In this document: positions 1 to 9,612 of the stretch, piece by piece | Numbering within the stretch: position 1 is the stretch's first letter | Layout: each line of letters opens with the position of its first letter | Made by a program: the position numbers and the translations under genes | The notes under the pieces: model-generated | What the model saw: the letters and a program-made list of their open reading frames with translations, nothing else | What the model was told of the DNA's origin: nothing | Databases searched by the model: none | Assembly (NCBI RefSeq): GCF_900103535.1 | Contig: NZ_FNHQ01000011.1 | Span: 21,976 to 85,975, forward strand | Direction: 5' to 3' | DNA length: 64,000 nt | DNA from: Megasphaera paucivorans | GTDB taxonomy: Bacteria > Bacillota > Negativicutes > Veillonellales > Megasphaeraceae

Positions 1-462
1 ATCTCCCTTATCTTTATTTTCTGATAAATGAAGAATTTGACGTTCTGCATTATTCAATAATTCATCTGGCTCTTTTTCGCCATCATAGGCTTCCGTCGTA
101 AGATCCGTACAAGTTGTAATAATATTACGGACCAGTGCCTTATCCGCAACTATATTTGCATGATATTCTATATTAGCTGCCGTAGCAACCATATTAGGCA
201 AACTGAGAACATACTCGATGCCGCCTACATCATCCAATTTCTTCATCCGGCGCAGTTCTTCCGGCAGCGTGATGACATCAATTTCTTTGTTATCATGATG
301 CAGTTGGAGCATCGCCTCAAAAATAATACGATGCACATCCCGGTAAAAATCTTCGGGACTAAGTTTCTCCATTGCCACGATAACAGCATTATGATCGATG
401 AGCATCGCTCCCAGAACCGCTTGCTCCGCTTCTACATTTTGCGGCGGTATGCGTTGTTCCAT
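1..462 (-). CDS. dnaB: Replicative DNA helicase DnaB, N-terminal part (runs off the window)
   Basis: The minus-strand frame is open from an ATG at 462 to the left edge (154 codons). It begins MEQRIPPQNVEAEQAVLGAM, the typical start of the DnaB N-terminal helical domain, and continues with the usual FYRDVHRIIFEAM and AANIEYHANIVADKALVR segments. DnaB is the hexameric helicase that unwinds the replication fork; the RecA-like motor domain lies outside the window. The ribosome site GGAGG lies at about 470-474 and overlaps the stop codon of lonB, so the two genes are translationally close and probably co-transcribed. The order rplI-(lonB)-dnaB matches Firmicutes synteny. Confidence 0.95.
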   Translation of the reverse strand, partial: MEQRIPPQNVEAEQAVLGAMLIDHNAVIVAMEKLSPEDFYRDVHRIIFEAMLQLHHDNKEIDVITLPEELRRMKKLDDVGGIEYVLSLPNMVATAANIEYHANIVADKALVRNIITTCTDLTTEAYDGEKEPDELLNNAERQILHLSENKDKGD

Positions 463-473
463 CGTTTATCCTC

Positions 474-2387
474 CTACATATCTTTTACAAGCATAATATC
501 CAGTACCTCATGAATAGTTTCTACTGGATGAACATTCAAATTCAAATGATCTTTTGGAATATCTTGTTCATTTTCCTTCGGTATAATGATTCCAGTCATA
601 CCGGCCTGACGTGCCCCATAAGCCTTTTCAAAAACACCGCCTACCGGTTTGACCATACCTTGAACGGAAATTTCTCCGGTAATAGCTATATCCTGCCTGA
701 CCGGCTGCTGCGTTACTGCCGATACAAGTGCCGTAGTAATAGCACATCCCGCTGAAGGACCATCAATATTCCCGCCGCCAATAAAATTGACATTTACATC
801 ATAATCGGATAGTTCCTGCCCCGTTACTTCCCGCACCACGGCAGCTGCATTAAACATCGAATCTTTAGCCATAGAACCCGCAGTATCATTAAATCGGTAA
901 TATCCCTTACCTGGATTTTTTGCAGGAAAAGCTATCGATTCTATTTCTATAGCCGACCCTAGATATCCCGCCACTCCAAGACCAAAAACTTTGCCTATTG
1001 CAGGAATAACAGAAGCTTTTTTCGTTACATATGGGACCAGTCGGCTAATTTGTGCTACACGATGAACATGATCCTTTGTAATTATAATGTCATCTTTGCT
1101 GCCTGCCTGATATACAGCAAGTCCATATGAATCCGCCAAAATATTAACAGCTTTACGCCCTTCAATGGTAAATTCACTAATGAGTTGAGGAACGTCTTTT
1201 TCCAAACATACATCCAGCGTCTCTGCTGCATTGCAAACAATTTCCTGAATATCTCCCGGCACAAGAGGTTCAAAGAATACTTCCGCACATCGCGACCGGA
1301 TAGCCGGATTGATTTCTGATGGGTCTCTGGTTGTCGCTCCGATAAGAATAAAATCCGCCGGTGCTCCTTCCGCAAAAAGTTTACGAATATATGCCGGGAC
1401 TTGTGAATCAGACTCATCATAATACGCTGATTCAAATTTTACCTTTTTATCTTCCAGTACTTTCAATAACTTATTTAGCAGCATAGGATCCATTTCGCCG
1501 ATTTCATCAATAAATAAAATACCGCCATGCGCTTCCGTAACAAGTCCAGGCTTGGGTTCAGGTATCCCTGTTTCCGCTAAATCTCGGCGTGCACCTTGAT
1601 AAATAGGATCATGCACCGACCCGATAAGAGGATTTGTCATATCACGAGAATCCCATCGCAAAGTTGTGCCATCCGTTTCTACAAAAGGTGCATTACTGCC
1701 GAACGGAGTAAACGGGAGTTTTTTAGCTTCATCCAAAATAATACGTGCCGCTGTAGTTTTGCCAACACCGGGAGGACCATATAATAAAAGATGCTGTGGG
1801 TAAGTAGACGCCAACTTGCTTTGCATAGCTTCTACGGCGCGCTCTTGTCCTACAATCGCACTTAATTTCTTAGGCCGCATTCGTTCCATAATAGACTCAG
1901 TAAGTTTAATACCATCAAGTTTCTGCAAATCCTGAAGTTTTTTCTTTGATTGAGGTGTTTCCACTTCATTCATTTCTTCTTTAATGACCTGCATCTTAAT
2001 TTCCTGTACATATTCCTGCTGCTTTTCTTCCATCTTTTGAGAAATTTTCTTTTCCAAACGCTCTTCCACCGCTTGGCGGGCCAACATCTCAGCCAAAACC
2101 ATTTCCAACTCATTCAAGATATCTACAACTTGATTATCATCGGGAATAGCCTCATAAGAAGCATCTTCATAGATCAACCGCTGGAGTCCGACTAGACGAT
2201 GGCGCGGATCTTCGGAATGCACATAAGACAACGCCGAATACTTACTGGCACGCAATACCATTTTTTCCGGACCGATAAGTCCTGTAAAAGCACCATAAAG
2301 AACGTTAACTTGGCGGCGAAGTTCTTCTTCCGCCGTTGGTTCCAGATATTTATGACGTTGCAGTAATTTATCCAACAATTCTTTCAT
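474..2387 (-). CDS. lonB: ATP-dependent protease LonB
   Basis: 637 residues. An N-terminal region of about 170 residues contains a charged, probably coiled-coil stretch (about 95-150). It is followed by an AAA+ module with Walker A GPPGVGKT (about 204-211) and Walker B ILFIDE, and then by a Lon protease domain. The catalytic serine is in DGPSAG and the lysine in KPVGGVFEKA, the Ser-Lys dyad of the Lon family. It degrades misfolded or regulatory proteins in the cytoplasm. I see no membrane segment, which separates it from archaeal membrane LonB. It sits 18 nt after rplI and its stop overlaps the dnaB ribosome site, so it belongs to the replication/ribosome operon. Assignment to Lon is firm; LonB versus another short Lon form is by length and domain order. 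Confidence 0.9.
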   Translation of the reverse strand: MKELLDKLLQRHKYLEPTAEEELRRQVNVLYGAFTGLIGPEKMVLRASKYSALSYVHSEDPRHRLVGLQRLIYEDASYEAIPDDNQVVDILNELEMVLAEMLARQAVEERLEKKISQKMEEKQQEYVQEIKMQVIKEEMNEVETPQSKKKLQDLQKLDGIKLTESIMERMRPKKLSAIVGQERAVEAMQSKLASTYPQHLLLYGPPGVGKTTAARIILDEAKKLPFTPFGSNAPFVETDGTTLRWDSRDMTNPLIGSVHDPIYQGARRDLAETGIPEPKPGLVTEAHGGILFIDEIGEMDPMLLNKLLKVLEDKKVKFESAYYDESDSQVPAYIRKLFAEGAPADFILIGATTRDPSEINPAIRSRCAEVFFEPLVPGDIQEIVCNAAETLDVCLEKDVPQLISEFTIEGRKAVNILADSYGLAVYQAGSKDDIIITKDHVHRVAQISRLVPYVTKKASVIPAIGKVFGLGVAGYLGSAIEIESIAFPAKNPGKGYYRFNDTAGSMAKDSMFNAAAVVREVTGQELSDYDVNVNFIGGGNIDGPSAGCAITTALVSAVTQQPVRQDIAITGEISVQGMVKPVGGVFEKAYGARQAGMTGIIIPKENEQDIPKDHLNLNVHPVETIHEVLDIMLVKDM

Positions 2388-2405
2388 ATCGCACCTCAGG
2401 GTATA

Positions 2406-2852
2406 TTATCCTTCCACAACATGAAGCTTTATAATACTTGTAATTTCCGGGTGAACTCGAATAACAATATCATGATCACCCAACGTTTTAATGGGATCTT
2501 TGATTTCTACTTTCTTTTTATCCAAATCTAAATCATATTGCTTTTTTGCCGCGTCGCTGATAGTCTTTCCTGTAATAGCACCAAAAATTTTTCCTCCCTC
2601 GCCTACTTTTACAGGAATGACAAGTTCAACCTTTTTTAACTGACTTGCCAATATAACCGCTTCCTCTGAAGCTACTTGAGCTTTATGCTTAGCTGAAGCT
2701 TGTTTTTGCTTGGCATCATTAATATTTTCTGATGTTCCCGGTGCTGCCAGCTTACGGGGTAAAAGAAAATTACGACCATAGCCTTCGGACACTTCGATGA
2801 TTTCACCCTTTTTCCCTAATTTTTTGACATCTTGCAGTAATATAACCTTCAT
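2406..2852 (-). CDS. rplI: 50S ribosomal protein bL9
   Basis: 148 residues from the ATG at 2852, beginning MKVILLQDVKKLGKKGEIIE, the conserved bL9 N-domain that binds 23S rRNA. The YGRNFLLPRKLA motif follows, then the long connecting helix and the C-terminal domain ending in HPEITSIIKLHVVE. A longer in-frame opening to 2891 exists, but the ribosome site GGAGAA is placed correctly for 2852 and that start gives the usual family length. The start is only 1 nt from the gdpP stop codon (2854-2856), so it is translationally coupled to gdpP. Confidence 0.97.
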   Translation of the reverse strand: MKVILLQDVKKLGKKGEIIEVSEGYGRNFLLPRKLAAPGTSENINDAKQKQASAKHKAQVASEEAVILASQLKKVELVIPVKVGEGGKIFGAITGKTISDAAKKQYDLDLDKKKVEIKDPIKTLGDHDIVIRVHPEITSIIKLHVVEG

Positions 2853-2853
2853 A

Positions 2854-4860
2854 TTATTCATTCTCCTTATGTATAACTTCATGCAACGCATCGATAACTG
2901 CCTTCTGCGCAGCTTCCATCGTTGTATTCTTCAATTGAGCACCCGCAACCGTACGATGGCCGCCGCCGCCTAAAGTCTCCATGACCAGCTGCACATTGAC
3001 ATCCCCATCAGAACGGGCACTGATTCCAATGATATTATCCGGAAGTTCATAAAAACTAAATCCGGTATTGACATCATCAATATTGATCAGCATATCTGCC
3101 AACTGAGCTGCTACAATAGGTGCATTTTTTACATCTTTAGGACATACAGCGATTGCAACTCCGTCTTCCAATATTTGAGTCTGCGATAAAAGTCGTGATT
3201 TCATTTTAATCGTTTCTAAATCTGTGCAGAACAATTCTCTGACAATCTGCGGATCTGCCCCGCTACGGCGCAGATATGCAGCTGCATCAAAAGTACGCAC
3301 CCCCGTCTGTACAGCAAAATTTTTCGTATCCACGACAATACCTGCATACAGTGCCGTTGCCTCAATTTTCTGCAGTTCTACAGTATCACTATAATATTGT
3401 AATAATTCAGTAACTAATTCGCTTGTAGATGAGCTTGACGTTTCCATGTACGTCAAAAGCGGCTGGCGAATAAAATCTGTACTGCGGCGATGATGATCAA
3501 TAACCACTCTGCGAGTCGTTTTTTCCAGCAGTTTAGGGGCTACCGTCATGTCAGAACGATGCGTATCAACAATAAACAGCAGCGTCTGATCATTGCACAA
3601 TATTTCAGCCGTATCTGCTGAAATAAATAAATCCTGCAACTCCGGAACATCCGCAATTTGTTTTTCTAAGCGCATAACGGCATTGCTTTCCTTACTAATG
3701 ACAATATGCGCTGATACGCCCGTCATTTTCGCCATATGAGCAATACCTACAGCAGCACCGATACTATCATAATCTTCCCGTTCATGCCCCATAACAAGAA
3801 CTAATGCACTGGAATCAATAAGCTCACGCATCGCTTGTGCTACTACACGAGCCCGGACACGAGTATTTTTCTCTACAGATTGCGTCTTTCCTCCATAAAA
3901 ATGAGCAGACCCATCTTCCTCATACACAACAACTTGATCTCCGCCGCGGCCTAAAGCCAAGTCCAGCCCAGCTCTTGCTTTATCCGCCAATTCATTAAAA
4001 TTAGACAAACCGTTTTCTACAATTTCCTTAGGAAACGTAGAAATTCCCATACTAATAGTAACCGGAATACGGTTCACCGTATGAATAGCACGAATTTTTT
4101 CCAAAAAAGAAAAGTTGTTATGCTTTAATACATCCAAAGCCTGCCGACTCAAGCAAGCTACATAGTTTTCATCTCCATAAGATCGGACAAATCCACCTAA
4201 TTCCGTTAATTCATCCAATAAGCAATTATTAACATCCGCCCATAAAGTCGCCCGCTGCATATCAGACATGCCTTTTGCAACTTCCTCCAAATTATCGATT
4301 TCAATATCACAAAATACAGGCATGGCTTCAAGACAAGCAATTTTTTGCTTTTCTGTATCTGTAATATCTTCAAAGTAGAGAATTAAATAATTGCTGTCAT
4401 TGTCTGAATCGGTCTGCAAATATTTATAAACAACACGATAATATCGATCATTAATATGCTCAAAAAAATATCCAAACTTTCCCCAAAACTTATCAATATT
4501 AAGATTTTTCATGATTCCCTGAAGCTTTTGGTTATCTTCAAAATCTCCAATCCAATCGCGGAAAACACTATTAGCCCAGCATAAACTCGACTCCATATCA
4601 ACAATAGCAATGCCGATAGGTAGATTCTGAACAGCATAACTGGAAGCCTGATCGACACTCTGAGAAATAGCATCGAAAAAGCGGCTCATTTCCTGATTAT
4701 GCTCCATAATGTTTTTACGTGTCAAAACGTATACTCCACCTATGATAATCAGAGCCAACAAAGCTACAATCCAGTTATACACGGCGATAATAAGAAGTAA
4801 TATTCCAATAACCAGGATAAACGGCTGATCATATCGTTTCGCCAACATATTTCTAAACAT
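2854..4860 (-). CDS. gdpP: Cyclic-di-AMP phosphodiesterase GdpP (PAS, degenerate GGDEF, DHH/DHHA1)
   Basis: 668 residues. Two N-terminal membrane helices (about 12-45) anchor the protein. A PAS-like region (about 75-170), a GGDEF domain lacking the GGDEF signature, and a DHH-DHHA1 phosphoesterase follow. The metal-binding motifs are present: HEREDYDSIG, VDTHRSDM and VIDHHRRSTDF, and the DHHA1 GGGGHRTVAGAQ. The family hydrolyses c-di-AMP to pApA and so sets cell-wall and potassium/osmotic homeostasis; the degenerate GGDEF has weak ATPase rather than cyclase activity in studied homologues. It lies between yybS and rplI exactly as in Bacillus. The ribosome site GGGAGG supports the ATG at 4860. 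Confidence 0.95.
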   Translation of the reverse strand: MFRNMLAKRYDQPFILVIGILLLIIAVYNWIVALLALIIIGGVYVLTRKNIMEHNQEMSRFFDAISQSVDQASSYAVQNLPIGIAIVDMESSLCWANSVFRDWIGDFEDNQKLQGIMKNLNIDKFWGKFGYFFEHINDRYYRVVYKYLQTDSDNDSNYLILYFEDITDTEKQKIACLEAMPVFCDIEIDNLEEVAKGMSDMQRATLWADVNNCLLDELTELGGFVRSYGDENYVACLSRQALDVLKHNNFSFLEKIRAIHTVNRIPVTISMGISTFPKEIVENGLSNFNELADKARAGLDLALGRGGDQVVVYEEDGSAHFYGGKTQSVEKNTRVRARVVAQAMRELIDSSALVLVMGHEREDYDSIGAAVGIAHMAKMTGVSAHIVISKESNAVMRLEKQIADVPELQDLFISADTAEILCNDQTLLFIVDTHRSDMTVAPKLLEKTTRRVVIDHHRRSTDFIRQPLLTYMETSSSSTSELVTELLQYYSDTVELQKIEATALYAGIVVDTKNFAVQTGVRTFDAAAYLRRSGADPQIVRELFCTDLETIKMKSRLLSQTQILEDGVAIAVCPKDVKNAPIVAAQLADMLINIDDVNTGFSFYELPDNIIGISARSDGDVNVQLVMETLGGGGHRTVAGAQLKNTTMEAAQKAVIDALHEVIHKENE

Positions 4861-4879
4861 TTCTTGCCTCCCGTATTTG

Positions 4880-5842
4880 TTATGCGGCGTTATGTTTTTT
4901 ACGATAATTCATCGCCATATCGACGATACCGGCAACAAATACTAAAAATTGGAAAAGCGGAAATACAAACAATAGAATAACAATACATGCTTGACCTGCC
5001 GAACCAAGTTTAAAATGACGATCCAGCAAATATAGAACAAAGGCAATGCCTTGTATGCAAATAAAGAAAACGGAAAGTTGTTCCAGATTCAAACCGATAA
5101 CGCTTAATCCATCTATTCCTCTGGATGTTCCCCAATATTTGACGACTATTGCCAACACATATAAGTATAGCATACTCCTGGAAATTTCCCAATATCGTAC
5201 CGGTAAAAAAGGACGCACCGCATATCCAAGACGAGTTAAAATAATCTGTGCTACTCGTATATTTAAATAAGACAACATCGCCAATCCCAAACAAACCATA
5301 AGTGGAATGATTGCCGGCAAAAGACGTGCCACTTCCTCCATCTGCTGCCGCCCTTGTGCCAGTTGTACCTCCGACATCCCACTATCCTTATACGATTCAA
5401 TAACACTATCCATAAGCATTTGGAATTGCCCGTTCAGTAACTGCAGCACATCGACATGAAGTACAATATACATGATCCCAACCAATACCACCAGCCCAAC
5501 ACCCAATGCAATTGTTACGCCAAATAACATTTTAGCCGGTGGCCAATCACTACGGAATCCCATGCCCAAGGCTACTCCTACACAGCAAAAAGTCACCATC
5601 TGCAGCAGCGCCGTAACAGGATCTATAAACATCCCCATAAGCGCTCCTACGATAACGCCCATCATAAGCGACCATCGCAGACCAAAGCGCATATGGATAA
5701 TGGCCATAGGAACCGGTAGAATAAAATAGCCTATAATAGAAAAGAAAGGAACATAGTTGCTAAGCAGTGCTAAAATCAACATTACAGCAGCAAAACACCC
5801 TGCTGTCGTAACAGCTCTGACATTTGTATTGCGTGGATCCAC
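4880..5842 (-). CDS. yybS: YybS-like DUF2232 membrane protein
   Basis: About 320 residues with eight or so hydrophobic helices; it begins VDPRNTNVRAVTTAGCFAAV. It matches the DUF2232 family that precedes gdpP in many Firmicutes; the molecular function is unknown, and a resemblance to ECF-transporter S components has been noted for the family. I chose the GTG at 5842 because AAAGGGG (5852-5858) lies 8 nt upstream. The longer GTG start at 5860 would place that ribosome site inside the coding region. The gene ends 19 nt before gdpP and is probably in one operon with it. Confidence 0.85.
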   Translation of the reverse strand: MDPRNTNVRAVTTAGCFAAVMLILALLSNYVPFFSIIGYFILPVPMAIIHMRFGLRWSLMMGVIVGALMGMFIDPVTALLQMVTFCCVGVALGMGFRSDWPPAKMLFGVTIALGVGLVVLVGIMYIVLHVDVLQLLNGQFQMLMDSVIESYKDSGMSEVQLAQGRQQMEEVARLLPAIIPLMVCLGLAMLSYLNIRVAQIILTRLGYAVRPFLPVRYWEISRSMLYLYVLAIVVKYWGTSRGIDGLSVIGLNLEQLSVFFICIQGIAFVLYLLDRHFKLGSAGQACIVILLFVFPLFQFLVFVAGIVDMAMNYRKKHNAA

Positions 5843-5866
5843 AAAATTTTCCCCTTTCACTACGGC

Positions 5867-5901
5867 ACGACAGCGGAGGCATTTACTGCCTCCGCTGTCG
5901 T
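5867..5901. other. Perfect 15-bp hairpin without a U-tract
   Basis: The arms ACGACAGCGGAGGCA (5867-5881) and TGCCTCCGCTGTCGT (5887-5901) are perfectly complementary around a 5-nt loop. The hairpin lies between the RNase J stop (5924) and the yybS ribosome site (5852-5858). Neither strand has a T-run after it, so it is not a canonical intrinsic terminator. It may be an mRNA stability or processing element between rnj and yybS. Confidence 0.6.
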
Positions 5902-5923
5902 ATACCGAATTGGTTGTTAGCCA

Positions 5924-7582
5924 TTACACTTCCATAATAATCGGCAATATCATAGGACGACGACGCGTTTTTTCAAACAAATACCGACTCAATGTATCAC
6001 GAACTTGAGACTTGATAACCGCCCATTCACGGATATTGCCGGCTTCACACCGTTCCAGGACAGCCGCAACTTTATCGTGCGCTTCATTCATAAGTGCCTC
6101 GGAATCACGTACATAAACAAAACCACGCGAAACAATATCCGGTCCCGCCAAAGGATGGCAAGTTCCCTTAGCCAAGGTCATTACGACAATAACCATTCCT
6201 TCCATCGCTAATTGCTGCCGATCCCGAATAACAATATTACCTACGTCACCAACACCTAATCCATCAACAAATACGCGGCCAGCATTAACATGTCCTGCTT
6301 TTTTGCCCGAACGATTAGTAAACTCAAATACCTGTCCATTATCGCCAATCAGAATATGGTCTTTTTTTACTCCCATCATTTCTGCAATTTCACCATGTTT
6401 TTTCAGCATGCGATATTCACCATGAACAGGGATAAAAAACTTGGGACGCACTAAATTAAGCATAATTTTCAATTCTTCCTGACTCGCATGTCCCGAAACA
6501 TGAATTTTCTTTTCTTTACCAGCTACTACATTAGCTCCCAATTTCATAAGATTATCAATCGTGCGTCCTACGCTCGTTTCATTTCCAGGAATTGGCGAAG
6601 CTGAAATAATAACAGTGTCCCCTAGTATAATGCTCACGCTGCGGTGATTGTTAGCAGCCATTCGGCTAAGTCCCGCCATGGGTTCGCCTTGACTGCCGGT
6701 AGTCAATATAAGAATTTGATCTGCCGGATAGCGATTCATTTCGTCCGGTTCAATCATAACGCCCTGAGGAACATCCAGATATCCCAGTTCAATCGCAATT
6801 TGTACATTATTGACCATGCTGCGTCCAAATACCGCGACCTTGCGTTTAAACTGAACTGCCGTGTTGATAGCTTGCTGAATACGAGAAATATTTGAAGCGA
6901 AAGTGGCTAAAATAATACGTCCTTTTGCCTCCGTAAAAGCCTTGCGAAAAGCCCCGCCAACAATAGTTTCGGATTCTGTGTATCCTGGCCGTTCTGCATT
7001 GGTACTATCCGACATAAGCAATAGTACGCCTCTGTGACCTAATTCTGCAAACTTATGGATATCCATAACCAGTCCGTCGACAGGTGTCTGATCAATTTTA
7101 AAATCTCCTGTATGAACAACCGTACCTACAGGCGTTTTAAAAAATATAGCGCTAGCATCGGGAATTGAGTGATTTGTGTGAATAAAGCCCACTTTAAAAG
7201 CTCCAATTTGGAATTCATCGCCATGATGAACCTCATTAAGTTCATAGTGGGTAATATGATTTTCCTTAAGTTTACCTTCAATAAGACCGCACACAAGTTT
7301 TGTTGCATAAACAGGTACATTGACCTCATTAAGCAGGTATGCCAGACTCCCAATATGATCTTCATGTCCATGTGTAATTACAACCGCTTTTACTTTATCC
7401 TTATTTTCAATAAGATAACTCATGTCGGGAATAACAAGATCAATCCCGAACATATCATCATCGGGAAAAGACAGTCCTGCATCCAAAACAATAATATCTT
7501 CACCGTATTGGAATACTGTCATATTCTTCCCGATTTCTCCCAGCCCACCGAGGGGAATTACTAATAATTTTTCTTTTGCCAA
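5924..7582 (-). CDS. rnj: Ribonuclease J
   Basis: 552 residues, the usual length of RNase J. The metallo-beta-lactamase signature HGHEDH is at about 76-81, with further metal ligands around GDFK and SDSTNAERPG, a beta-CASP domain and the C-terminal HVSGHAS motif. It is a 5'-3' exo- and endoribonuclease that replaces RNase E in Firmicutes mRNA turnover and rRNA maturation. The start is a TTG at 7582 preceded by AGGAGG with about 10 nt spacing; no better ATG lies nearby. A promoter at 7784-7812 gives a transcript leader of about 190 nt, long enough for autoregulation, which is inference. Confidence 0.95.
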   Translation of the reverse strand: MAKEKLLVIPLGGLGEIGKNMTVFQYGEDIIVLDAGLSFPDDDMFGIDLVIPDMSYLIENKDKVKAVVITHGHEDHIGSLAYLLNEVNVPVYATKLVCGLIEGKLKENHITHYELNEVHHGDEFQIGAFKVGFIHTNHSIPDASAIFFKTPVGTVVHTGDFKIDQTPVDGLVMDIHKFAELGHRGVLLLMSDSTNAERPGYTESETIVGGAFRKAFTEAKGRIILATFASNISRIQQAINTAVQFKRKVAVFGRSMVNNVQIAIELGYLDVPQGVMIEPDEMNRYPADQILILTTGSQGEPMAGLSRMAANNHRSVSIILGDTVIISASPIPGNETSVGRTIDNLMKLGANVVAGKEKKIHVSGHASQEELKIMLNLVRPKFFIPVHGEYRMLKKHGEIAEMMGVKKDHILIGDNGQVFEFTNRSGKKAGHVNAGRVFVDGLGVGDVGNIVIRDRQQLAMEGMVIVVMTLAKGTCHPLAGPDIVSRGFVYVRDSEALMNEAHDKVAAVLERCEAGNIREWAVIKSQVRDTLSRYLFEKTRRRPMILPIIMEV

Positions 7583-7783
7583 AATAGTATACCTCCTATA
7601 CTGCTATATCCCGTTCCGGCCGCATTTTCAGTCAAGTATCCTCTGCACGCTTCATACTCCTGCTGCGACTATATCCTTACCAAATTATAACAGGCCGTTC
7701 CATCACACCGCTCGCAACCATCATGATGGCTCTGTCGCTCTGTTCTTTTCACGGACGTCAACGAAAAATATTTTAATTGTTCA
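7583..7783 (-). other. Leader of the RNase J transcript
   Basis: About 190 nt between the inferred transcription start (near 7777) and the RNase J start codon. No ORF and no riboswitch class that I recognise. Self-complementary patches such as CCATCATGATGG occur. A structured leader cleaved by RNase J itself is possible but not shown. Confidence 0.35.
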
Positions 7784-7812
7784 CTTATACCATATTTTAC
7801 GCTATATGTCAA
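7784..7812 (-). promoter_or_regulatory. Sigma-A promoter for rnj and downstream genes
   Basis: On the minus strand TTGACA (7807-7812) is followed after exactly 17 nt by TATAAG (7784-7789). Five of six positions match the -10 consensus and all six the -35. Confidence 0.75.
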
Positions 7813-7904
7813 ATATTATCTAGTCTAATCTTATTTTTTTGCCCGTAAAGCAGCATAGATTTTTCACGAATTCAAGTTTTTTCTCTGTTTCTCGTATGCA
7901 ATTT

Positions 7905-8747
7905 CTAATTCCCCGTTGCAGCTGTCCGCACCATTTTCGGCACCGCTATAGAAATTCCGTCAGGAAGCGGTTTACTATCTATGGTGATTGTCATACTGCT
8001 CTGACCAATCAGTTCTCCAACCAACGCTTTAGCTTTTTCAGACCCATTAAACCTCGAAGCGACAGCATTGGCTACTGCCTGTACCTGATCAGTCAACAGT
8101 CCTTCGACATGAATAATACGTTTTGTTTTAGGATCAATCGTCACGACAAAAGAAATATCTCCCGCCTTCTGCAAAGCCTGTAATGCTTGCGCCGCTATCT
8201 CTGCCTGCTGTGAACTGAGTCCTTCTTTTTCCCAATTTGCCTTATCTGTATCATTATATATGCGGCGTGCGTCAAAGACAACTTTATACTGATTCAAACC
8301 AACGATATCCACTGCTTTTACACCAGACATAATTGATCGTTCCGTTCCAAACGTATCTGAAAGCGGGGCTTTGTTCTTCAATGGGTGTACCTGTTTGTTC
8401 CACAACGTCTTATCTTTTTGATTGCAGCCAGAATAAACATTCAGATGATCTCCGTCCTGTTCCACATATACAGTTGCAAAATGACTGTTCGTTTTATTGA
8501 AAGAAGACATCGTAACTACACTTTTAACTTTAAACGGTTTTTCCTGCAAATCAATTGTGTCGGATATGGCCATTGATGTTATGGGCATCTTCAAATTAAG
8601 CAGTATAACATACTCGCCCTCAGGATGAACTGCCATGGTTTGAACTGCTTCTTTATATGCGATATCCGGATTCGCCGCCAAACAGGTACTACTCATAAAG
8701 ACCGCTGCTGCCGCAGTGCAAACCATCTGTTTATATTTTTTTCTCAT
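7905..8747 (-). CDS. Exported protein of unknown function
   Basis: 280 residues. A signal peptide is clear: MRKKYK, a hydrophobic Ala-rich core, and a cleavage site after STCLA (about residue 24). There is a single Cys in the signal peptide and no convincing lipobox, so it is probably periplasmic. The mature part alternates short beta-like segments and a helical stretch (LSSQQAEIAAQALQALQKAG), and holds a segment like a repeat of surface lipoprotein folds (VVTIDPKTKRIIHVEGLLT). I do not recognise the family. The start is supported by AGGAGG 8 nt upstream. It follows thiD by 39 nt and is probably the last gene of the smtB-sixA-thiD unit. Confidence 0.7.
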   Translation of the reverse strand: MRKKYKQMVCTAAAAVFMSSTCLAANPDIAYKEAVQTMAVHPEGEYVILLNLKMPITSMAISDTIDLQEKPFKVKSVVTMSSFNKTNSHFATVYVEQDGDHLNVYSGCNQKDKTLWNKQVHPLKNKAPLSDTFGTERSIMSGVKAVDIVGLNQYKVVFDARRIYNDTDKANWEKEGLSSQQAEIAAQALQALQKAGDISFVVTIDPKTKRIIHVEGLLTDQVQAVANAVASRFNGSEKAKALVGELIGQSSMTITIDSKPLPDGISIAVPKMVRTAATGN

Positions 8748-8786
8748 ATACTATCACCTCCTATACGATTGATATAACATGTAAAA

Positions 8787-9593
8787 TTATAACAACCCAG
8801 CTTTTTTATACATTTCATAAAAATGATGAATCGGTCCATGTCCTTTGCCAATAGGTTCTGCATGCTTGATACCTTCAAACACAAATGCCTTAGCTTTGCC
8901 TACTGCCGTTTCCAGCTCCATTCCATTTGCCAAATTAGATGCAATAGCACTGGATAAAGAGCATCCGGTACCATGTGTACTCATGCTTTCAATATGCTGG
9001 CCCTTAAAATAATGGAAACCATTCCCGTCAAAAAGTATATCTGTAGCGTCAGATACACGATGCCCGCCTTTGACCAAAACAGCTTTTGCTCCCATTGCCG
9101 CAATTGCGCGGCAAGCCGCTTCCATATCAGAAAAATCATATATTTTCTTTCCTGCTAATACTTCTGCTTCCGGAATATTCGGAGTCAATACATCTGCCAA
9201 CGGCACTAAAACAGTTTTGAGTACCTGCTCTGATTCCGGAGCTAACAATCGATGTCCGCTAGTTGCCACCATGACAGGATCAACAACAATAATGGGTGGT
9301 TTATATTGTTTTAATTTTTCACCAATAACACGAATTGTTTCGGGAACGCTTACCATCCCAATTTTCACAGCATCCACAGCAATATCTTCAAACACCGCTT
9401 CCAGCTGTTCCGCAATCAAATCCGGCGTTATATCCATATAATCTATGACACCTTGTGTATTTTGTGCAACTACTGCCGTAATAACATTCATACCATAACA
9501 TCCATGGGCACAAAATGTTTTTAAATCAGCTTGCGCTCCCGCCCCTCCTGACGGATCAGTTCCCGCTATGGATAAAAGATGTTTCATTACCAT
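8787..9593 (-). CDS. thiD: Hydroxymethylpyrimidine/phosphomethylpyrimidine kinase ThiD
   Basis: 268 residues of ribokinase-like fold. It opens with the family motif SIAGTDPSGGAGAQADLKTF and ends with the ATP/anion-hole motif STHGTGCSLSSAIAS, where GTGCS is the active site. It phosphorylates HMP and HMP-P to HMP-PP for thiamine synthesis or salvage. AGGAGG lies 8 nt before the ATG at 9593. No TPP riboswitch (THI element) is visible upstream, and the gene sits in a non-thiamine operon, so salvage of pyrimidine is more likely than a full thiamine pathway here. ThiD versus a PdxK-like vitamin B6 kinase is decided by overall resemblance. Confidence 0.92.
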   Translation of the reverse strand: MVMKHLLSIAGTDPSGGAGAQADLKTFCAHGCYGMNVITAVVAQNTQGVIDYMDITPDLIAEQLEAVFEDIAVDAVKIGMVSVPETIRVIGEKLKQYKPPIIVVDPVMVATSGHRLLAPESEQVLKTVLVPLADVLTPNIPEAEVLAGKKIYDFSDMEAACRAIAAMGAKAVLVKGGHRVSDATDILFDGNGFHYFKGQHIESMSTHGTGCSLSSAIASNLANGMELETAVGKAKAFVFEGIKHAEPIGKGHGPIHHFYEMYKKAGLL

Positions 9594-9612
9594 TAGAAAA
9601 TCCTCCTTGTAT

